A stretch of 64,000 nt of DNA from assembly GCF_000384135.1 (NCBI RefSeq), contig NZ_KB913028.1, forward strand, positions 1,329,351 to 1,393,350, read 5' to 3'. Positions 10,299-18,489 of this stretch are shown here, piece by piece. Numbering within the stretch: position 1 is the first letter of the stretch; each line of letters begins with the position of its first letter. The notes under the pieces were generated by a model, which saw nothing but the letters and a program-made list of their open reading frames with translations, did no database searches and was not told the DNA's origin. Source of the stretch: Succinispira mobilis DSM 6222. GTDB taxonomy: Bacteria > Bacillota > Negativicutes > Acidaminococcales > Succinispiraceae. Made by a program: the position numbers and the translations under genes.

Positions 10299-11061
10299 TT
10301 GCCCCCTTAACACTTACTAGCACAGCCTGCTCTTGTAGAAAATCAATTATAAAAGCAAGGTTGGCCTTGGGCTTTACAAAAAACACACGCCCTCCAATAT
10401 CTGAGCCTAATTCTTTTAAATTCTCAATCCGATAATATGTTTTTTTATCAGCCACATAGCCAGTTGTGTAATTAGGATCGTCTGACCAACAAAGTTCTGC
10501 TACTAAGCCTTGTGTTGCGGCCACTTTCGAAGCTAAAATAATTGCTTCTTGAGCATGTTCGCCCTGCAAGTGTCGTGCCTGTAACCAATTGAGATATTCT
10601 AGCTGATTTTGGGCATCCATATTAGTTACGCGCACCCCACGCTGATCGCCACTGGCCGTAAGAACTGCGCCAGTCTCCGAGTCTATCAATAAAGCACCAC
10701 GCATATTCCCCGCTAATTCTTTCAGTTTCTTAAATCCACTAGCAACTGCTGGCAAACTAACCCCCGCGGCAAGCAATTTCCCAGAGGCATAAGCTTGAGC
10801 CCTAGCTAAATTTGATAAATCAGGGCTACCACAAACTTCTAGCACGGGTACAACTGCACACTTAGCTTCTGGAATTTCTTGAATTTTAATATTAATAAAA
10901 TCAGCTCGACCCCGTTCATGATTTTGTGCACGGGCTAACATTTTAGCAACCTGCCCTTCTAAGTCCTGAGCATTAACTAAACGCTCCGCCCCAGAGATAT
11001 GCTTTCCGCCTTGTTCATGGCTACCACCTTGAGCTGCCCGCATTTTTAAACTATACAGCAT
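10276..11061 (-). CDS. bioW: 6-carboxyhexanoate-CoA ligase (pimeloyl-CoA synthetase)
   Basis: 261 residues from the ATG at 11061, where the product begins MLYSLKMRAAQGG as BioW proteins do; a longer frame to 11124 only adds a spurious extension overlapping the membrane protein gene. It activates free pimelate with ATP and CoA to pimeloyl-CoA, the entry to biotin synthesis in BioW organisms. Family features seen: GGKHISGAERLV, HERGRADFINIKIQEI, YASGKLLAAGVSLPAV and the C-terminal GGRVFFVK. It overlaps both neighbours, consistent with coupled translation. Confidence 0.92.
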   Translation of the reverse strand: MLYSLKMRAAQGGSHEQGGKHISGAERLVNAQDLEGQVAKMLARAQNHERGRADFINIKIQEIPEAKCAVVPVLEVCGSPDLSNLARAQAYASGKLLAAGVSLPAVASGFKKLKELAGNMRGALLIDSETGAVLTASGDQRGVRVTNMDAQNQLEYLNWLQARHLQGEHAQEAIILASKVAATQGLVAELCWSDDPNYTTGYVADKKTYYRIENLKELGSDIGGRVFFVKPKANLAFIIDFLQEQAVLVSVKGANDVTRKD

Positions 11062-11545
11062 TTCTTTGCAACCCCCGCAAAGCTGTATTTTTAATTTTCT
11101 CCAACAACAAGCCCAAAGGAACACAAGTTATTACTGTATAAATCATTCCTGGAACTGCTGCCACTAACAAAGCATAGGCTGCCTTATCTAAAAATACCGC
11201 CAAACTTAACCGTGCCACACTAGAGGCAATCGGTCCAGCGATCAACATACTTAATTTATTCCGTCCGAAGGCCAACATAATCGCAGCTACAACTACCCGA
11301 AAGATCATTGCAATCATTACGTTGAAAATAGTATGGGTGCCTAAAATCAAGCCCACAGTGCTTGAAAGTATCCCCGCTAACAAGTACATTTTAATACCAA
11401 AAGCATAGCATATCGCGATTGCAATTGGCGCCGATAATTGAAATTCTGCCCCAGGAAAAATGCTGGGAATTTTTATTGCACCTGACAAAGTAATAAAAAC
11501 ACTTAGCAAGGCCACTTGAGTTAAATATGCTACTTTACTATTCAT
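11051..11545 (-). CDS. Small membrane protein in the biotin operon, ECF S-component-like
   Basis: 164 residues with about five hydrophobic segments (VALLSVFITLSGAI, LSAPIAIAICYAFGI, MYLLAGILSSTVGLILG, VMIAMIFRVVVAAIML, YALLVAAVPGMIYTVITCVPLG). The size, TM count and glycine-rich middle resemble substrate-binding S components of energy-coupling-factor transporters, but it is not an obvious BioY. It lies between bioB and bioW, overlapping the bioW start by 11 bases, so it belongs to the biotin operon and may import biotin, dethiobiotin or pimelate. No ECF ATPase or T subunit lies nearby; a shared module would be needed. The function is inferred from context only. Confidence 0.6.
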   Translation of the reverse strand: MNSKVAYLTQVALLSVFITLSGAIKIPSIFPGAEFQLSAPIAIAICYAFGIKMYLLAGILSSTVGLILGTHTIFNVMIAMIFRVVVAAIMLAFGRNKLSMLIAGPIASSVARLSLAVFLDKAAYALLVAAVPGMIYTVITCVPLGLLLEKIKNTALRGLQRNAV

Positions 11546-11569
11546 ACTTACACCTTCAAATTTTCAATT

Positions 11570-12541
11570 TTATTGGGCAGTTCGTTTTAAATCAGCAATC
11601 ATTTGCATATCATCTGCGGGTACGCGTCCACCTGTAGTCAAGTAGCCCCCAACTAACATTCCGTTTAAACCACCTGATAAAGCCATTGCTTGTAAATCGC
11701 GTAAATTCCGTTCACGGCCCCCAGCTGTCCGAATTGTAGCTTTTGGTAAAACAAATCTAAACATCGCAAACGCCCGCAAAATTTCTAACGGCTCTAAATC
11801 TTGCATTGCTTCTAACTTAGTTCCTGGTACTGGATGCAAAATATTAAGTGGTATTGAGGTAATTCCCATAGCTTTCAAATCAAACGCCATTTCTACTCTT
11901 TGCTCCCGTGTTTCACCTAAACCCATAATACCGCCAGAGCATACGGCAATTCCCGCTTTTTTGGCATTATCAATTGTAAACATCTTATCTGCATAAGTAT
12001 GGGTTGTACAAATGTTAGGAAAATGACTTTTTGAGGTTTCGACATTAGCATGATAGCGAGTTACGCCCACTGCCGCTAAAGCTTGCGCCTCTTCAAATGT
12101 TAAGATGCCCAACGACGCACAAACTTTCATGTCTAATTCTTCTTTAATCCGTTTAAGGACAGTCAAAATTCTTTGAAAATCATCTTTTTTACCCATACCC
12201 CGACCACTTGTAACAATAGAAAATCTATTTACACCAGCCTGCTTAGTTTTACGTGCTGCTTCTAATAATTCTTCCTCTTTTAATAATTCATGTTCTGCTA
12301 TACCAGTTTTATGAAAAGCTGACTGAGCACAAAATGAACAATTTTCTGGACAGCGACCTGATCTAGCATTGACAATTGAACATAAATCAACTGCATCACC
12401 ATGATATTTTTGTCTGATTTTATCCGCTAAAGCTATTAGCAGCATTGTATCTTCATCGGATGTATTAATAATTTCTACACCTTCTGCATATGTAAGTTCT
12501 TCCCCATTTAATACTTTATTAGCCAATTCAATTAATCTCAT
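11570..12541 (-). CDS. bioB: Biotin synthase
   Basis: 323 residues, radical-SAM enzyme inserting sulfur into dethiobiotin. The CxxxCxxC cluster motif is CPENCSFC (about residues 65-72), preceded by SIVNARSGRCPE. The [2Fe-2S] ligand region is VCASLGIL and YHANVETS, and the Arg ligand lies in the conserved TIRTAGGRE stretch. It is the first gene of the biotin operon, directly behind the BirA-type operator. Confidence 0.96.
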   Translation of the reverse strand: MRLIELANKVLNGEELTYAEGVEIINTSDEDTMLLIALADKIRQKYHGDAVDLCSIVNARSGRCPENCSFCAQSAFHKTGIAEHELLKEEELLEAARKTKQAGVNRFSIVTSGRGMGKKDDFQRILTVLKRIKEELDMKVCASLGILTFEEAQALAAVGVTRYHANVETSKSHFPNICTTHTYADKMFTIDNAKKAGIAVCSGGIMGLGETREQRVEMAFDLKAMGITSIPLNILHPVPGTKLEAMQDLEPLEILRAFAMFRFVLPKATIRTAGGRERNLRDLQAMALSGGLNGMLVGGYLTTGGRVPADDMQMIADLKRTAQ

Positions 12542-12581
12542 ATTTTGCCTCCAGTTTTTTCTATAAATTTCTTACTGCTCT

Positions 12582-12610
12582 ATTATAACTAGATTCCGAA
12601 GATATGTAAA
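12582..12610 (-). promoter_or_regulatory. Promoter of the biotin operon
   Basis: On the minus strand, TTTACA (12610-12605), a 17-base spacer and TATAAT (12587-12582). The -35 box lies inside one half of the BirA-type operator, which explains how the operator would repress. Confidence 0.75.
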
Positions 12611-12635
12611 CCTATTTTTTATTTTTAGTTTACAT
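12604..12635. promoter_or_regulatory. BirA-type biotin operator
   Basis: Half-sites ATGTAAAC (12604-12611) and GTTTACAT (12628-12635) are perfect inverted repeats with a 16-base spacer. This fits the known BirA box of TGTnAAC and GTTnACA halves separated by 14-16 bases. It lies upstream of bioB and overlaps the -35 box. It implies a BirA with a DNA-binding domain elsewhere in the genome. Confidence 0.8.
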
Positions 12636-12636
12636 T

Positions 12637-12691
12637 AAAAAATCCTCTTACAAAAAAGTTTTTCAACTTAATATTAGTAAGAGGATTTTTT
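12637..12691 (-). terminator. Terminator after the DUF362 gene
   Basis: Arms 12637-12650 and 12678-12691 (AAAAAATCCTCTTA and complement) form a 14-bp stem with a U-tract on either strand. It ends the gene at 12696-13832. Confidence 0.75.
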
Positions 12692-12695
12692 GATA

Positions 12696-13832
12696 TTATT
12701 TATTTGTAGTACGCAATTTTTGCCAATAACGAATGAGTTTTAATAAATTGCCCGCTTGCAAACTAATCGCATTAGCTGGACAAAATTCTTGACAACAATA
12801 GCAACGAATACATTGTTCATAATTAATCTGTAATTTCTTACCACTTAACTTAATCGCTTGAGGCGGGCACTGTTTTAAGCAACGCTGACATAATATACAA
12901 TTAGCTTGAATAATCGGCCTTAAAGTTAACTGTTTTTGCGCTATGGCTACCAAACTCTTGGGCAAGCGATCACTGATGCTAGTATAGTTATTGGCAGCTT
13001 GAAATTTTCTTATTAACTGCCGCTCTGCTTCAGCCAACTTCAAGTTTGGACTTATTAAGCCCTGTGCAAGTGCAAGCCTAGTAACGGGCATTTTCTCACC
13101 AGCAAAGCCCATCAAATCTGCCATTATTTTATCTACCGCTAGTGCCGATTTGCCTACCAAAATCAGCTCACTGTTTATAGGTGTGCCATTACGCGGGCCT
13201 GCCCCTTCCATCCCTACAATTCCATCGACAATACTCAGGCATGGTTTTACAGTTTGATGTAACTCAATTAGCATTTGCGCAAAATCATTTTGCTGGGGCA
13301 TGCGCAAATGAAATTGCGCTTTACTTGCACCAACTACACAGCCAAACAAATTTTTAACCGCGCCACTAACTCCAGTTAGAGAATGAGTTTTCATTTTTGC
13401 TAAAGAAATAACTTTATCTACTTTCCCCAATATTTCCGCCAGGTAAAAGCGTTTTATCGTCTTGCCCTGGGGATTGCTAAACTCTCTAACACCAGTAAAA
13501 TCTACTAATTCAACTGCTTCTTCCTGGCACACCGCTTCAATACCAGCTACTTTGGCAACTTGTAAAGTGCTTTGATAGCCGGGGGAATCGCCGACCAAAA
13601 TTTTCACCTTATAAGGCTTAAGTACACGAATTAAAGCCCTTAAGACCTCTGGGTGAGTCGTGACAGCTCGCTCTACGCTTACAGCTTCCACTAAATTAGG
13701 TTTTATAAGTACGGTTTCACCAGCATTAAAAAAACTATTCTCTAGTGCTAATTCTTCAAAAGCAGTAGTTAGTGCTTGTTCTATAGCTACTAAATTATAA
13801 TTTTGCACTTTTTTTATTACTACTTTTTCCAT
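12696..13832 (-). CDS. DUF362 domain protein with C-terminal 2x[4Fe-4S] ferredoxin domain
   Basis: 378 residues. Residues about 1-290 are a DUF362 domain (VLIKPNLVEAV, TTHPEVLRALI, KMKTHSLTGVSGAVKNLFG). Residues about 308-360 carry two CxxCxxCxxxC clusters (CILCQRCLKQCPP and CIRCYCCQEFCPA), so it should bind two [4Fe-4S] centres. Members of this family are thought to be iron-sulfur or redox proteins; the reaction is unknown. It is a single gene with its own terminator. A paralogue with the ferredoxin domain placed internally is at 33278-34408. Confidence 0.85.
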   Translation of the reverse strand: MEKVVIKKVQNYNLVAIEQALTTAFEELALENSFFNAGETVLIKPNLVEAVSVERAVTTHPEVLRALIRVLKPYKVKILVGDSPGYQSTLQVAKVAGIEAVCQEEAVELVDFTGVREFSNPQGKTIKRFYLAEILGKVDKVISLAKMKTHSLTGVSGAVKNLFGCVVGASKAQFHLRMPQQNDFAQMLIELHQTVKPCLSIVDGIVGMEGAGPRNGTPINSELILVGKSALAVDKIMADLMGFAGEKMPVTRLALAQGLISPNLKLAEAERQLIRKFQAANNYTSISDRLPKSLVAIAQKQLTLRPIIQANCILCQRCLKQCPPQAIKLSGKKLQINYEQCIRCYCCQEFCPANAISLQAGNLLKLIRYWQKLRTTNK

Positions 13833-14037
13833 AAAACCCTTCTCCTTTTGACTGAAAACCCTGCCAACTTCTATTTATGTTTAAGTATTTTTCCGTACAG
13901 ACTACCTTTTCTATAACAGTCTTTAATTTTAATAATTCTAGCATTAATGAGCAAATATGTAAACCTTAGCATGCTTAGCAAAAGTCAGCTAAGATTCTCG
14001 GTTTTTTCAATAGACATAGTTGCAAGATTATATAAAT

Positions 14038-14094
14038 AAAAACCAAACCAAAACCGTACCTAATAAATTAGGCCTTAGTTCTGGTTTGGTTTTT
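14038..14094 (-). terminator. Terminator after aspA
   Basis: Arms 14038-14050 and 14082-14094 (AAAAACCAAACCA and complement), with an inner CCTAATAAATTAGG hairpin. The U-rich end serves the minus strand. Between here and the DUF362 start at 13832 I see no gene. Confidence 0.7.
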
Positions 14095-14131
14095 GGCTGA
14101 TTTACTCAACCATTTTAAAATTTAGGGGTAT

Positions 14132-15547
14132 CTATATGCAGCGTTTGCAGAGGAGGCTTTTTCCTGCTATTCCTGGCTCCGTCATTTCTTTGGGACTAAG
14201 AATAACATTTAAATCTTCAGCGGTAATAATATTTTTTTCTAATACCAAATCCTTAATACCTCGCTCATTAGCTAGGGCTTCCTTGGCTAAAGCTGAACAT
14301 TGTTCATAACCAATATGCGGCAACAATGCTGTAACTATGCCGACACTTTTATCTAACCAAGCTTGACACATAGCTTCATTGGCCTTTATATCTTTTATAC
14401 AAAGATTTTTAAAAGTATCAATGGCGTTAGTTAAAAAGCGTAAAGAATTAAAAATATTAAAGGCAATTACTGGCTCCATAACATTTAACTCAAATTGCCC
14501 ATTTTCTACTCCCATTGTTACTGCTAGGTCATTGGCAATAACTTGGTAACAAGTTTGATTTACAACTTCAGGAATTACTGGATTAACTTTGCCAGGCATA
14601 ATGGAAGAGCCTGGTTGACGAGCTGGCAAACAAATTTCATGTAAACCTGCCCGCGGGCCTGAAGCCATCAACCGCAAATCATTAGCTATTTTAATCAAAG
14701 CTAGTGCTGTTACTTTCAAACTTCCTGATACATCGGCAAAAACATCTGTATTATTAGTTGCATCAACTAAGTTACTCGCAGTTTTAAAATCTTCACCGGT
14801 TAAGTTGCTTAAATGTCTGGCTACGGCCTTTATATACTCTGGGTCAGCATTCAAACCTGTGCCTACGGCAGTCGCTCCCATATTTACTTCATGCAAAAAA
14901 GTCATAGTTCTATCAACACGTTTTTTAGCTCTTCTTACCGAACTTGCATAAGCAAAAAATTCTTCCCCTAAAGTTATTGGCACCGCATCCTGCAAATGCG
15001 TACGGCCAATTTTGAGAACGTTTTTAAATTCACTGCCTTTTTTCTCTAGCTCATCAGCTAATTCTTTGAGTGATTTTATTAACTTTTTCCCACGACGAAT
15101 TGTACATACCCTAATTGCCGTAGGGAAAACATCATTTGTCGATTGAGACATGTTGGAATGATTATTAGGCGAGATATAGGCGTAATCGCCACGATCTCTG
15201 CCTAAAATTTCCAAAGCACGATTTGCTAAAACTTCATTAACATTCATATTAAAAGAAGTTCCAGCTCCACCTTGAATTGGATCCACGGGAAACTCGGTAA
15301 ACATTTTCCCCTCTATAATTTCATCTGCTGCTTGAACAATTGCCTTACCTATTGTTGCATCCAAAAGGCCTACTTCCATATTTGCTAAAGCAGCAGCTTT
15401 TTTCACAATCCCCAAAGAAATAATAAACTCTTTATCGGCGGTATAACCAGTTATTTTAAAGTTTTCTAATGCCCGCATGGTTTGAACTCCATAATAAACA
15501 TTGTCTGGAATTTCGACTTCGCCTAGAAAATCTTTTTCAGTACGCAT
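14132..15547 (-). CDS. aspA: Aspartate ammonia-lyase
   Basis: 471 residues of the fumarase/aspartase superfamily. It releases ammonia from aspartate to give fumarate. The signature GSSIMPGKVNP (about residues 319-329) and TNDVFPTAIR are present. The N-terminus MRTEKDFLGEVEIPDNVYYG is aspartase-type rather than fumarase-type, and EQCSALAKEAL near the end also fits. The C-terminus GIAGKSLLCKRCI has two extra cysteines. In an anaerobe the fumarate could feed fumarate reduction, and the asparaginase at 61506-62498 could supply aspartate. Confidence 0.92.
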   Translation of the reverse strand: MRTEKDFLGEVEIPDNVYYGVQTMRALENFKITGYTADKEFIISLGIVKKAAALANMEVGLLDATIGKAIVQAADEIIEGKMFTEFPVDPIQGGAGTSFNMNVNEVLANRALEILGRDRGDYAYISPNNHSNMSQSTNDVFPTAIRVCTIRRGKKLIKSLKELADELEKKGSEFKNVLKIGRTHLQDAVPITLGEEFFAYASSVRRAKKRVDRTMTFLHEVNMGATAVGTGLNADPEYIKAVARHLSNLTGEDFKTASNLVDATNNTDVFADVSGSLKVTALALIKIANDLRLMASGPRAGLHEICLPARQPGSSIMPGKVNPVIPEVVNQTCYQVIANDLAVTMGVENGQFELNVMEPVIAFNIFNSLRFLTNAIDTFKNLCIKDIKANEAMCQAWLDKSVGIVTALLPHIGYEQCSALAKEALANERGIKDLVLEKNIITAEDLNVILSPKEMTEPGIAGKSLLCKRCI

Positions 15548-15589
15548 AACGACTCTCCTTTTATTGTTCCTTGTATTCTGTATACATTA

Positions 15590-15618
15590 ATACTACATAA
15601 TAAATACAGTTTTGTCAA
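15590..15618 (-). promoter_or_regulatory. Promoter of aspA
   Basis: Minus strand TTGACA (15618-15613), 17-base spacer, TAGTAT (15595-15590), about 45 bases before the ATG. Confidence 0.65.
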
Positions 15619-15737
15619 GGATTTCACAGAATAATTTTCAAAATTCACAGTTTATTTATCTAATATAGAAATTTGACAAATTATTTCATATAACCTACTA
15701 TTTAATTACACATATTTTATAAAGGATTGATTGCAAA

Positions 15738-16859
15738 ATGTGGAAAGACTTTTTTTCAACGGAATCAGATTTATTTAAGCAGATCATTTACCCTAAACTT
15801 GTTATTGGTGTAATACTAATCACTACCTATTTTATTTTTTTAAACATTGGTTATTGGCTATCTTTAATTAATAATTTTTTACAAATTATTTCACCAGTAA
15901 TATATGCCACAATAATTGCCTATATTCTCTATCCACTTACAAGTTGTTTGGAAAGTTTTTTTAAAAAAACTTTTGTTAAGATTGGTTTAACTAAAAAAGC
16001 TAATAATTGGGCTAATTTTTGCAGTGTTCAGGCAACATTTTTCTTGTTGATTTTCGCAATATTCCTTTTCATAAAATCCGTTTTGCCGCCACTAGTTGAG
16101 AATGTAAAAAACCTTAATAATAACTTACCGCCTAACTTAGAAATCTATATTAGAGCAATTCTTGATAAACTCCAGATTTATTTTCCAGATTTCTCACTTG
16201 ATTTTGAAAATAAGGATAATATTATTCAACTAATTAAAACACTTGCAATTTACCTAGATGTTGTCAGTACGTTTTTTCTTGATCTGGTTATTATCGTAAT
16301 CATGGTTATTTATTTTCTCTTAAATAAGCAGCTCTTGTTTGGAACGGTTCATAAAATTGCTTCTGGAGTTTTATCGGCAACAAATTTCCAATACGCTAAG
16401 AATTTTTTCCAAGTGTTTGATTCGGTTGTTGGAAAATTTATAATTGGCATTTCTTTAGATGCAATCATTGTAGGGATTGTTTCAACTATTTTTTTGTTAC
16501 TTTTAGGACACCCTTTTGCAGTCCTTTGTGGCGCAATTGCGGGTATTTTAAATATCATTCCTTATATTGGACCTTTGGCAGGTGCAGTTGTTGCTGGTCT
16601 TCTCGGACTATTTATTAGTCCTAAACTTGCCATTTTAAGTACTGTTGGCTTAATGTTATATCAACAGATAGATGGTAATATTATTCAACCTAAATTAGTT
16701 GGTAGCAAGGTCGGATTAGCAGCTGTACACACTTTTATTGCTCTTACATTAGGTGGACGTGCCTTTGGTATAATTGGCATGGTAGTCGCAATTCCAATTG
16801 CAGCAGTTATTAGTATCTATTTCAATAATTATTTAGCCAGCAAAAGAATTTCTAATTAA
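15738..16859 (+). CDS. AI-2E family (PerM-type) membrane permease
   Basis: 373 residues with about eight TM segments in the AI-2E/PerM arrangement: two near the N-terminus, one near residue 95, an extramembrane stretch (about 110-160), then a dense C-terminal block with the family signature GAIAGILNIIPYIGPLAGAV and the closing GGRAFGIIGMVVAIPIAA. Members export small molecules or act as Na+/H+ exchangers; the substrate here is unknown. AAAGGA precedes the ATG. It is a single gene converging on the carboxyltransferase gene. Confidence 0.88.
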   Translation: MWKDFFSTESDLFKQIIYPKLVIGVILITTYFIFLNIGYWLSLINNFLQIISPVIYATIIAYILYPLTSCLESFFKKTFVKIGLTKKANNWANFCSVQATFFLLIFAIFLFIKSVLPPLVENVKNLNNNLPPNLEIYIRAILDKLQIYFPDFSLDFENKDNIIQLIKTLAIYLDVVSTFFLDLVIIVIMVIYFLLNKQLLFGTVHKIASGVLSATNFQYAKNFFQVFDSVVGKFIIGISLDAIIVGIVSTIFLLLLGHPFAVLCGAIAGILNIIPYIGPLAGAVVAGLLGLFISPKLAILSTVGLMLYQQIDGNIIQPKLVGSKVGLAAVHTFIALTLGGRAFGIIGMVVAIPIAAVISIYFNNYLASKRISN

Positions 16860-16863
16860 ACAA

Positions 16864-16915
16864 AACCCCCTAAATAGCAGCTTTAGTATGTCAAAGTTTA
16901 GCTATTTAGGGGGTT
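16864..16915. terminator. Bidirectional terminator
   Basis: Perfect 15-bp arms 16864-16878 and 16901-16915 (AACCCCCTAAATAGC and complement) between converging genes, with A/T tracts on both sides. Confidence 0.85.
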
Positions 16916-16934
16916 ACTTTTGTTTTTTTACTTA

Positions 16935-18284
16935 TTAGTTTCTATTTTCTGCAAAAAACGTTAGAGCCACTTCTGGGAAAAGTGCATAAGTTAGTACGTC
17001 CTCTACCGAAGCATTTGGATAACCTTTTTCAGCTAATTGCTGTTTTAGCAATTCCATTTGTGGAGCTATATCATCAGCTGGACGATAAGTAATTTGTGGA
17101 TCATCCCCAATAATTAATTTTTTAATTTCATCAGAAATTGGCGCTGGAGTGCGACCATATTTACCACGAACTAAATCTTTAACTTCACGAGGAACCACTT
17201 TATAACGGCCTACCATTACATTAAACGCAGCCATTGAACCAACTATTTGGCTGGTTGGAGTTACTAGTGGTGGGTATCCCAATTCCGCTCTTACTTTTGG
17301 CATCTCTTCCAACAATTCCGGATATTTTTCTGCGCATCCTTGTTCTTTCATTTGATTTAACAAATTAGATAACATTCCACCTGGAATTTGATATGTTAAA
17401 ACTTTTGTATCAATAGATATATTTGTATTCAATTTAAAATCAGTAGCAATTTCTGTTTTTACTTTTCTAAAGAAATCTGCCAAAGGATACAAGTTTTCTT
17501 TTTTAATACCAGTATCATAAGGAGTTCCTTCTAAAGCTGCTACCATTGGTTCAGTTGCAGGCTGACTAGTACCTAAAGCAAAGGGAGAAATAGCACAGTC
17601 AATAATGTCAACTCCTGCTTCAATAGCTTTTAGATAGGTCATAGAAGCCATCCCACTAGTATAGTGCGTGTGCAAATCAATTGGGATGTTGATTTCTGAC
17701 TTTAATGTTTTAATTAAATCATAAGCAGCATAAGGAGCAAGCAGTCCAGCCATGTCCTTAATACAAATTGAGTCTGCACCCAATTGTACTAAATCATGAG
17801 CAACTTTTAAAAAATCACTATTTTTGTGATAAGGACTTATTGTATATACTAGAGCACCTTGTACATGTGCTCCAGCTTTTTTAGCTGCACGCATTGCACA
17901 TTCTAAATTACGCACATCATTTAAAGCATCAAAAATTCTAATTATGCCTACACCATTATCTACGGCACGATTTACAAACTCTGTTACTACATCGTCTGCA
18001 TAATGGTTGTAACCTAATATATTTTGCCCCCTAAGCAACATTTGGATAGGAGTTTTTTTAATATGTTTTTTCAATTCTCTTAAACGTTCCCATGGATCTT
18101 CATTAAGAAATCTTAAGCAACTATCAAAAGTAGCGCCGCCCCAAGCTTCTATTGCATGGTAGCCAATATCATCTAATTGTTCTAGCATTGGTTGCATATC
18201 GGAAATTCTCATTCTAGTTGCAGCCAAGGATTGATGACCATCACGTAGTACTGTTTCCATAATTTTAACTGGTTTCATCTTCAA
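16935..18284 (-). CDS. Biotin-dependent carboxyltransferase subunit (oxaloacetate decarboxylase alpha / pyruvate carboxylase subunit B type), no biotinyl domain
   Basis: 449 residues. A HMGL-like TIM barrel (METVLRDGHQSLAATRMR, metal/substrate site; KDMAGLLAPYAAYDLI; DLHTHYTSGMASM) is followed by a PYC-type domain (GGMLSNLLNQMKEQG, residues about 297-311; VTPTSQIVGSMAAFNV). The usual C-terminal Ala/Pro linker and AMKM biotinylation motif are absent; the protein ends at about the point where the linker would start. A separate biotin carrier protein is therefore needed. It could serve oxaloacetate decarboxylase, pyruvate carboxylase or a transcarboxylase 5S-like role; sequence alone does not decide. 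The biotin operon is close by. Confidence 0.88.
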   Translation of the reverse strand: MKMKPVKIMETVLRDGHQSLAATRMRISDMQPMLEQLDDIGYHAIEAWGGATFDSCLRFLNEDPWERLRELKKHIKKTPIQMLLRGQNILGYNHYADDVVTEFVNRAVDNGVGIIRIFDALNDVRNLECAMRAAKKAGAHVQGALVYTISPYHKNSDFLKVAHDLVQLGADSICIKDMAGLLAPYAAYDLIKTLKSEINIPIDLHTHYTSGMASMTYLKAIEAGVDIIDCAISPFALGTSQPATEPMVAALEGTPYDTGIKKENLYPLADFFRKVKTEIATDFKLNTNISIDTKVLTYQIPGGMLSNLLNQMKEQGCAEKYPELLEEMPKVRAELGYPPLVTPTSQIVGSMAAFNVMVGRYKVVPREVKDLVRGKYGRTPAPISDEIKKLIIGDDPQITYRPADDIAPQMELLKQQLAEKGYPNASVEDVLTYALFPEVALTFFAENRN

Positions 18285-18308
18285 ACTACCTCCCTTATTT
18301 TAATGTAA

Positions 18309-18336
18309 ATTATAACATTAATTCTCAATTTTTCAA
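18309..18336 (-). promoter_or_regulatory. Promoter of the carboxyltransferase gene
   Basis: Minus strand TTGAAA (18336-18331), 16-base spacer, TATAAT (18314-18309). Confidence 0.6.
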
Positions 18337-18428
18337 ATATCTAAATTACTATATATTGTATAATTTATAAATAATAAAATAATTTGTTATATCTGGAAAA
18401 CATTTTAACTACTAAGTAATCTACTCAC

Positions 18429-18456
18429 TGAACACCTTGCTAAAAGAGTGTATAAT
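18429..18456 (+). promoter_or_regulatory. Promoter of the flavoprotein/Crp-Fnr pair
   Basis: TGAACA (18429-18434), 16-base spacer, TATAAT (18451-18456), followed by a short leader and AAGGAGG before the ATG at 18490. Confidence 0.6.
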
Positions 18457-18489
18457 TAATTTAGGAGTATTTATCAAGGAGGCTTTATC

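Noticed and set aside
11062-11124. Longer N-terminus for bioW
   Set aside because: The 21 added residues are not BioW-like and overlap the membrane protein gene; the family start MLYSLKMRA is at 11061.
14132-15547. Fumarase C as an alternative to aspartase
   Set aside because: The shared GSSIMPGKVNP signature fits both, but the N-terminus (MRTEKDFLGEVEIPDNVYYG) and ALEN-type start are those of aspartases.
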